A stretch of 64,000 bases of DNA from Brevibacterium senegalense (GTDB taxonomy: Bacteria; Actinomycetota; Actinomycetes; Actinomycetales; Brevibacteriaceae). This document shows positions 59,576 to 64,000 of the stretch, piece after piece (within the stretch, counting starts at the first letter, position 1; each line of letters opens with the position of its first letter). Below the pieces are notes generated by a model. That model saw only the letters and a list, made by a program, of their open reading frames with translations. It did no database searches and was not told the DNA's origin. Location of the stretch: contig NZ_HE978602.1 in assembly GCF_000285835.1 (NCBI RefSeq), forward strand, positions 324,399 through 388,398, given 5' to 3'. The position numbers were made by a program, and so were the translations under genes.

Positions 59576-61045
59576 ATGAGTGACTCGTCCCTGTCCGCCT
59601 CGACCGTGGCCCGAGCGCTCCAGTGGTGCCTGCACGGCCTCATCGTGGGCCTGGGCGTGCTGGTGGTCGTGCGTGCCCTGGAGGGCGATGCCCTGGACCC
59701 CGCGCTGGCGATCGGGCTGGTCCTCGCCTTCGAGGTCGTCTACGCGCTGGGCGCCGTGCAGCTGGGTCGCCGTGCCCGGCCGGAGCGATCAGCCACCCCG
59801 CCGGAGCGATCAGGCACCCGGCCGGAACGGTCCGGCACGCGCACTCAGCGGTCCGGCGACCGCGCCGCCCTCATCTGGCTCGCACTGCTGACACTCCTGT
59901 GGATCGGCACGACCGTACTGGCCCCGGACGCGGCGTTCCTCGTCTTCCCGCTCTTCTTCCTCGTCCTCCACCTGTTGCCCGACTGGTGGGGCCCGGTGGG
60001 GGTGTTCGCGCTCGCCCTCATCGCCATCGCTGCGCTGGCCGCCCACCGCGGCCTGTCCGTGGGCGGCGTGACGGGACCGCTCGTGGGCGCGGGAGTCGCG
60101 GTCGCGATCGGCGTGGGCGTGCGCACCCTGGTCCGCGAGGTCCACGCCCGCGAGCAGCTGGTCGACCGTCTCCTGGCCGCGCAGGCGCAGCTGGCGGAGA
60201 CGGAGCGTGCCGCCGGTGTGGAGACCGAACGCACCCGCATGGCCGCCGAGCTCCACGACACCGTCGCCCAGAGCCTCTCCAGCATCCAGCTGCTGCTGAG
60301 CGCCGCGGAACGCCGCCTGGACGATGACTCCCGCACGGAGGACTCCGCCCGCCCGGACGCTGCCCACCCAGAAGCGGCCCGCACCGTCGACGACGGCTCC
60401 CACCCGGACTCCGCCCGCCCGGCCGACGCGCCCGGCCGCCGTGAGATCGCGCTCGCCAAGGAGTCCGCCGGTGCCGCGCTGGCGGAGACCCGCGCCTTCA
60501 TCCGCGCGCTCTCCTCGCCCGCACTGGCTGCCGCGACCCTGCCGGACGCACTCGCCCGGATCGTGGCGGAGGCGGACACCGCCGCCGAGGCCGCCGTCGC
60601 CTTCCGCTCCCAGGGCACCGCCCGCTCGCTGCCGCGGTCCGTCGACACGACGATCCTGCGCGTCGTCCAGGGCGCCCTGGGCAACGCCGTCGCCCACGCG
60701 CATGGGCAGACGGTGACCGTCACCCTCACGTACGAGACGGGACGGGCGATGGTGGAGATCGCGGACGACGGGCGCGGGTTCGATCCGGGCGCTGTGCGGC
60801 CGTCCGCGGAGTCGGACTCGTTCGGCCTCGACGTCATGCGTGGGCGGGTCGCCGCGGTGGGCGGGACGCTGCGCGTCGACTCCCGACCGGGGGAGGGCAC
60901 GCGGGTGAGCGCGGTCTTCCGGGACGTGGATACGACTGACAGCGCGACCGCAGACGGTGGGGGTGGTGCGACGGCGATCGACGACGCGACGACAGACGAC
61001 GTGACGGCAGACGACGAGACGGCGAAGGGGAGCGCGGAACGATGA
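59576..61045 (+). CDS. Sensor histidine kinase, NarL/HisKA_3 type
   Basis: 489 aa. About five to six helices fill residues 12-190 with a charged loop of repeated PERSGTR-like units at 68-92. A HisKA_3 domain carries the phospho-accepting His227 in MAAELHDTVAQSLSSIQ, and HATPase_c follows with DDGRGFDPG. An Ala/Asp-rich insert separates the two domains (about 250-285), and a Thr/Asp-rich tail ends the protein. Probably senses the membrane state. Its stop overlaps the response regulator start (ATGA). Confidence 0.9.
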   Translation: MSDSSLSASTVARALQWCLHGLIVGLGVLVVVRALEGDALDPALAIGLVLAFEVVYALGAVQLGRRARPERSATPPERSGTRPERSGTRTQRSGDRAALIWLALLTLLWIGTTVLAPDAAFLVFPLFFLVLHLLPDWWGPVGVFALALIAIAALAAHRGLSVGGVTGPLVGAGVAVAIGVGVRTLVREVHAREQLVDRLLAAQAQLAETERAAGVETERTRMAAELHDTVAQSLSSIQLLLSAAERRLDDDSRTEDSARPDAAHPEAARTVDDGSHPDSARPADAPGRREIALAKESAGAALAETRAFIRALSSPALAAATLPDALARIVAEADTAAEAAVAFRSQGTARSLPRSVDTTILRVVQGALGNAVAHAHGQTVTVTLTYETGRAMVEIADDGRGFDPGAVRPSAESDSFGLDVMRGRVAAVGGTLRVDSRPGEGTRVSAVFRDVDTTDSATADGGGGATAIDDATTDDVTADDETAKGSAER

Positions 61046-61680
61046 CGGTGCGGGTGCTGGTGTGCGATGACCATCCGGTGGTGCGGGCCGGGATCACGGC
61101 CCTGCTGGCCACGGACCAGGGGATCGACGTCGTGGGCGAGGCCGCGACGGGCGAGGAGGTCGTCCGGCTGGCCGCGCAGGTGCCCGCCCACCTCGTCCTC
61201 ATGGACCTGCAGCTGGGCAGCGGCGACGGCGTGGTCCACGGGGCGGAGGCGACCCGGCGGATCCGCTCCGCCGGTCCGGACGCCCCGCACGTCCTCGTCC
61301 TCACGAACTACGACAGCGACGCGGACGTCGTGACCGCGATCGAGGCCGGGGCCTCGGGCTATCTGCTCAAGGACACGCCGCCGGACCAGCTGCTGGACGG
61401 CATCCGCCGCGCCGCGGCGGGCGAGACAGCGCTGTCTCCGGATGTGACCGCGATGCTCATGCAACGGATGCGCGCGCCCGGCGTGAGCCTGAGCGCGCGT
61501 GAGCTGGAGGTGGTGGAGGCCGTGGCGGACGGCCTGTCGAACGCGCAGATCGCCGCGCGCCTGTTCGTGTCGGAGTCGACGGTGAAGACGCACCTCGTGC
61601 ACGTCTTCGAGAAGCTGGGAGCCCGCTCCCGCACCGACGCCGTGGCGAAGGCGCGGGAGGCGGGACTCATCCGCGGCTGA
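61042..61680 (+). CDS. Response regulator, NarL/LuxR type
   Basis: 212 aa. The receiver domain has DDHPVVRAG, phosphorylated Asp55 in LVLMDLQL and the Lys in GYLLKDTPP. The LuxR-type HTH (about 148-205) reads LSARELEVVEAVADGLSNAQIAARLFVSESTVKTHL. It starts inside the kinase stop, so both proteins are made together. Likely target is the divergent ABC exporter promoter. It converges with a CsbD-like gene 3 nt after its stop. Confidence 0.93.
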   Translation: MTVRVLVCDDHPVVRAGITALLATDQGIDVVGEAATGEEVVRLAAQVPAHLVLMDLQLGSGDGVVHGAEATRRIRSAGPDAPHVLVLTNYDSDADVVTAIEAGASGYLLKDTPPDQLLDGIRRAAAGETALSPDVTAMLMQRMRAPGVSLSARELEVVEAVADGLSNAQIAARLFVSESTVKTHLVHVFEKLGARSRTDAVAKAREAGLIRG

Positions 61681-61683
61681 TGG

Positions 61684-61950
61684 TCAGCGGTCGGCGTCGC
61701 CGCTGTCGTCCTTGTCCTTCGACAGGCCGTCCTTGATGCCGTCGAACGCGCCGGCGATCTTCTGACCCAGCCCGCCGGCACCCTCCTTCACGTCGTCGAC
61801 GCGGTCGCGGATCGCGTCGGCGGCCTTGCCCACGGCGGCCTCGGCGCGGTCCTTCGCGCCGCTGCGCTGCAGGTCCTCGTTGCCCGTCGCGTCGCCCAGG
61901 CCCTCCTTGGCCTTGCCGCTCAGGTCCTTCGCCTCGTCACCGATTCCCAT
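61684..61950 (-). CDS. CsbD-like stress protein
   Basis: 88-aa hydrophilic, helical protein with the CsbD-type pattern GIGDEAKDLSGKAKEGLGDATGNEDLQ, rich in Lys, Asp and Gly. Such proteins accumulate under general stress; function unknown. AAGGAG lies 7 nt before the ATG. The C-terminal part (GGLGQKIAGAFDGIKDGL) is an added amphipathic stretch. Confidence 0.8.
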   Translation of the reverse strand: MGIGDEAKDLSGKAKEGLGDATGNEDLQRSGAKDRAEAAVGKAADAIRDRVDDVKEGAGGLGQKIAGAFDGIKDGLSKDKDDSGDADR

Positions 61951-62145
61951 GATGCACTCCTTCCGTCGCGCTCTGCCGGGGCCGGAGGGCCCCGCTTGCC
62001 CTCGACGCTACCGCGAGACCGCGGCGGCGGTCATGGTCGCGGGCATGTGAGTTCCCCGCAGATCCGTGCGCATGACCCGCGCTCGCAGGGCCCGCGCAGG
62101 CACTGGTCGTGCGGGTGCAGGCCGTGCGGGACCGCACCCGCGGAC

Positions 62146-63240
62146 TCAGCCGGCGCTGCCCGGGGTGATCGCGTCCGCGATCGCCTGACCCAGCCCGGCC
62201 GTGGTGCCGGACCCGCCCAGATCAGGCGTGACGACCTGGGGGTCCCCGGTCTCCACGACCTGGGCGAAGGCGGTCTCGATGGCGGCGGCGGCCTCGGCCT
62301 CGCCCAGGTGCTCCAGCATGAGGGCGGCGGACCAGATCTGTCCGATCGGGTTCGCGATGCCCTTGCCGGCGATGTCCGGGGCGGACCCGTGGACCGGCTC
62401 GAAGAGGGACGGGTGGGTGCCCTCCGGGTTGATATTGGCGCTGGGGGCGATGCCGATCGTGCCGGCGCAGGCGGGTCCCAGGTCGGAGAGGATGTCGCCG
62501 AACAGGTTCGAGGCGACGACCACGTCGAACCAGTCCGGGTGCAGGACGAAGTTCGCGGCGAGGATGTCGATGTGGAACTGGTCGACGTCGACCGACGGGT
62601 AGGACTTCGACATCTCCGCCACCCGCTCGTCCCAGTACGGCATCGTGATCGCGATGCCGTTCGACTTCGTCGCGGACGTGAGCTTCTTCGCCGGGCGCTT
62701 CTCCGCCAGGTCGAACGCGTAGGCCAGCACCCGGTCGACGCCCGTGCGGGTCATGACGGTCTCCTGGATGACCGTCTCGCGGTCCGTGCCCTCGAACATG
62801 CGCCCGCCCACGGACGAGTACTCGCCCTCCGTGTTCTCGCGGACCACGTAGAAGTCGACCTCGCCGGGCTGCCGGTCCGCCAGCGGGCTGCGGACACCGG
62901 GCAGCAGCTTGACCGGGCGCAGATTCACGTACTGGTCGAAGACGCGGCGGAACTGGAGGATCGACCCCCACAGGCTCACGTGGTCCGGGACGACCTCCGG
63001 CCAGCCCACCGCACCGAAGAAGATCGCGTCGATCCCCTCCAGCCGCTGCGCCCAGTCGTCCGGCATCATCGTGCCGTGCTCCTGCCAGTGGGCTGCGCTC
63101 GCCCAGTCCAGCTCCAGGAGGTCCAGGTCGAAGTCGAAGGCGTCCGCCGCGGCGCGCAGTGACCTGATCCCCTCCGGCATCACCTCCGTGCCGATCCCGT
63201 CGCCGGGGATGACCGCGATCCTGTAGGTCCTGTCACTCAT
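62146..63240 (-). CDS. Tartrate/D-malate dehydrogenase-type decarboxylating dehydrogenase
   Basis: 364-aa NAD-dependent enzyme of the isocitrate/isopropylmalate family. VIPGDGIGTEVMPEG opens the fold, and GAVGWPEVVPDHVSLWGSIL with LRPVKLLPGV, VRENTEGEYSSVGG, NLFGDILSDLG and EPVHGSAPDIAGK fit the tartrate/D-malate group rather than LeuB. It oxidatively decarboxylates D-malate or tartrate. AGGAGG precedes ATG 63240, and the start lies 8 nt inside the upstream small gene. Confidence 0.9.
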   Translation of the reverse strand: MSDRTYRIAVIPGDGIGTEVMPEGIRSLRAAADAFDFDLDLLELDWASAAHWQEHGTMMPDDWAQRLEGIDAIFFGAVGWPEVVPDHVSLWGSILQFRRVFDQYVNLRPVKLLPGVRSPLADRQPGEVDFYVVRENTEGEYSSVGGRMFEGTDRETVIQETVMTRTGVDRVLAYAFDLAEKRPAKKLTSATKSNGIAITMPYWDERVAEMSKSYPSVDVDQFHIDILAANFVLHPDWFDVVVASNLFGDILSDLGPACAGTIGIAPSANINPEGTHPSLFEPVHGSAPDIAGKGIANPIGQIWSAALMLEHLGEAEAAAAIETAFAQVVETGDPQVVTPDLGGSGTTAGLGQAIADAITPGSAG

Positions 63241-63538
63241 GGGTCCCGTCCTCCTGGTCGTGGCGATCCGGGCCGTCCGTGCTGTCCAGCCCGTCGTCGT
63301 GGGGCTCTCTGCGCTGATCCGGCTCCTCGCTGAGCCTCCGCTCCTCCTCCAGCCTACGCCGCTCCTGCTCCAGGCGGTGGGCGTCCTCGTGCTCCTCCCA
63401 CCGCTGCCGGGTGCGGGCGCCGATCGCCTTGTCCGGGTTGCGCACGACACGGGCGACCAGGATCCCCGCGAGCAGGAGGATCGCGAAGAACGAGACCGTG
63501 ATGATCGTGATGGCCAGTGTGGACGCTTCGCCCAGCAT
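63233..63538 (-). CDS. Small membrane protein with charged coiled tail
   Basis: 101 aa: one N-terminal helix (about 7-31), then a Glu/Arg-rich probable coiled coil (about 43-72) and an Asp-rich end. No family recognised. It overlaps the dehydrogenase start by 8 nt and begins 3 nt after the LiaF-like gene, so the three are one transcript. Confidence 0.65.
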   Translation of the reverse strand: MLGEASTLAITIITVSFFAILLLAGILVARVVRNPDKAIGARTRQRWEEHEDAHRLEQERRRLEEERRLSEEPDQRREPHDDGLDSTDGPDRHDQEDGTHE

Positions 63539-63541
63539 GGG

Positions 63542-63976
63542 TCAGTCCCTCTTCTCTGTCCGTCGGCGGTCGAACCAGTTGGCGTAGCGGACCGTGAGAC
63601 TGCTCATCCCCAGGGTGCCGTGGACCGCGATCGTGGGCATCCCGTCGCGCGGCACCTCGTCGACCAGCGATTTCCTGCTGCCCCACGATCCCCCGACGCG
63701 GGACACGTCCGCGCCCCAGCCGTCGGGGACGACGAGGACGCACGCCCCCATCGCGCCGCGCAGCTCTACCTGGATGCGCTGCGGGTACGAGTCGACCTCG
63801 AGGAAGTTGAGTTCCGCGGTGGCGCCCGGCGTCTCGACGCGGATGAACGGCGGGACGATCCAGCGGCCGCGCCGGCGCTCGTCCTCCCAGCTCGCGCGGA
63901 CGACCAGGGGGTCGGCCGGGTCCCAGCCCGGTCCGTCGCCCGTGGGAACCACAGCGCCCGAGGCCGTCCGCGCCAC
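63542..63976 (-). CDS. LiaF/DUF1707-associated C-terminal-domain protein, start uncertain
   Basis: 144 aa from GTG 63976, but the frame stays open to the window edge, so a longer N-terminus is possible. Residues 25-140 resemble the beta-solenoid domain of LiaF-like cell-wall stress proteins (RRGRWIVPPFIRVETPG, NFLEVDS, LVVPDGWGADVSRVG, IAVHGTLGMSSLTVRY). The DUF1707 part often found in front is not seen. It heads the small-protein/dehydrogenase transcript. Confidence 0.7.
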   Translation of the reverse strand: MARTASGAVVPTGDGPGWDPADPLVVRASWEDERRRGRWIVPPFIRVETPGATAELNFLEVDSYPQRIQVELRGAMGACVLVVPDGWGADVSRVGGSWGSRKSLVDEVPRDGMPTIAVHGTLGMSSLTVRYANWFDRRRTEKRD

Positions 63977-64000
63977 CGTGCCCGGGGCCCCTCCCAGCCC

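Overview
The window is very GC-rich, densely coded DNA of an actinobacterium. Markers of that group are a fused PutA of actinobacterial type, malate:quinone oxidoreductase, a MarP-like periplasmic protease, a TIGR03085-type protein, a tRNA adenosine deaminase partner protein, many GTG starts, and many genes whose -10 box lies only about 6 nt before the start codon (leaderless transcription). Micrococcales is the most likely order, but the genus cannot be fixed from the sequence. It is ordinary chromosome: there is no integrase, transposase, phage gene, CRISPR array or replication origin.

Layout. 1-9.8 kb: membrane alpha/beta-hydrolase (cut by the window edge), a wall-anchored extracellular nuclease, a YtrA-type GntR regulator/ABC operon with a palindrome over its own promoter, an MFS exporter and an unusual lipoprotein. 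9.8-17.7 kb: putA with a divergent double-HTH regulator, a PfpI/DJ-1 protein and acetoacetyl-CoA synthetase. 17.8-25.3 kb: a second LPXTG surface protein, mqo, a PrsW-type protease overlapping a MarP-type protease, and a membrane EEP-fold enzyme. 25.4-30.4 kb: a winged-helix regulator with a complex upstream region, upp, tadA with its partner gene, tRNA-Ser(CGA), a 16-bp tandem array, two copies of a new 36-nt repeat, and an aminotransferase. 30.5-43.6 kb: a hydrolase, then the tightly coupled aminotransferase/FAD oxidase/tgt operon, small metabolic genes, a YhhQ-type queuosine-precursor transporter overlapping an M3 peptidase-YbaK fusion, an MFS protein, a VOC protein and a DUF3592 protein. 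43.6-54.8 kb: multicopper oxidase divergent from a DUF779 gene, L,D-transpeptidase, tRNA-Ser(GGA), MgtC, a 5'-truncated PfpI copy, a CDF metal exporter with a palindromic operator, DUF808 behind a 13-codon leader ORF, MaoC, SRP RNA, purU, flavodoxin and hydrolase. 54.9-64 kb: sirtuin, TIGR03085 protein with an M23 peptidase, a third copy of the 36-nt repeat, an ABC exporter divergent from a NarL-type two-component system, a CsbD-like protein, a beta-decarboxylating dehydrogenase and two small envelope-related genes.

Themes. Central carbon and nitrogen use is represented by putA, mqo, aacS, a tartrate/D-malate-type dehydrogenase and purU. Cell envelope and surface functions are prominent: two LPRTG wall proteins, an L,D-transpeptidase, MarP, PrsW, M23, a LiaF-like protein and a two-component/ABC module. 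Queuosine salvage is suggested by tgt and yhhQ with no biosynthesis gene in the window.

The least explained elements are the 36-nt TCGCGAA...TTCGCGA repeat with exactly conserved spacing (three copies), the phased GTGACGA repeats before the orphan winged-helix regulator, two leaderless small ORFs, and the M3-YbaK fusion. All assignments come from reading the sequence and remembered family motifs; no database search was run.
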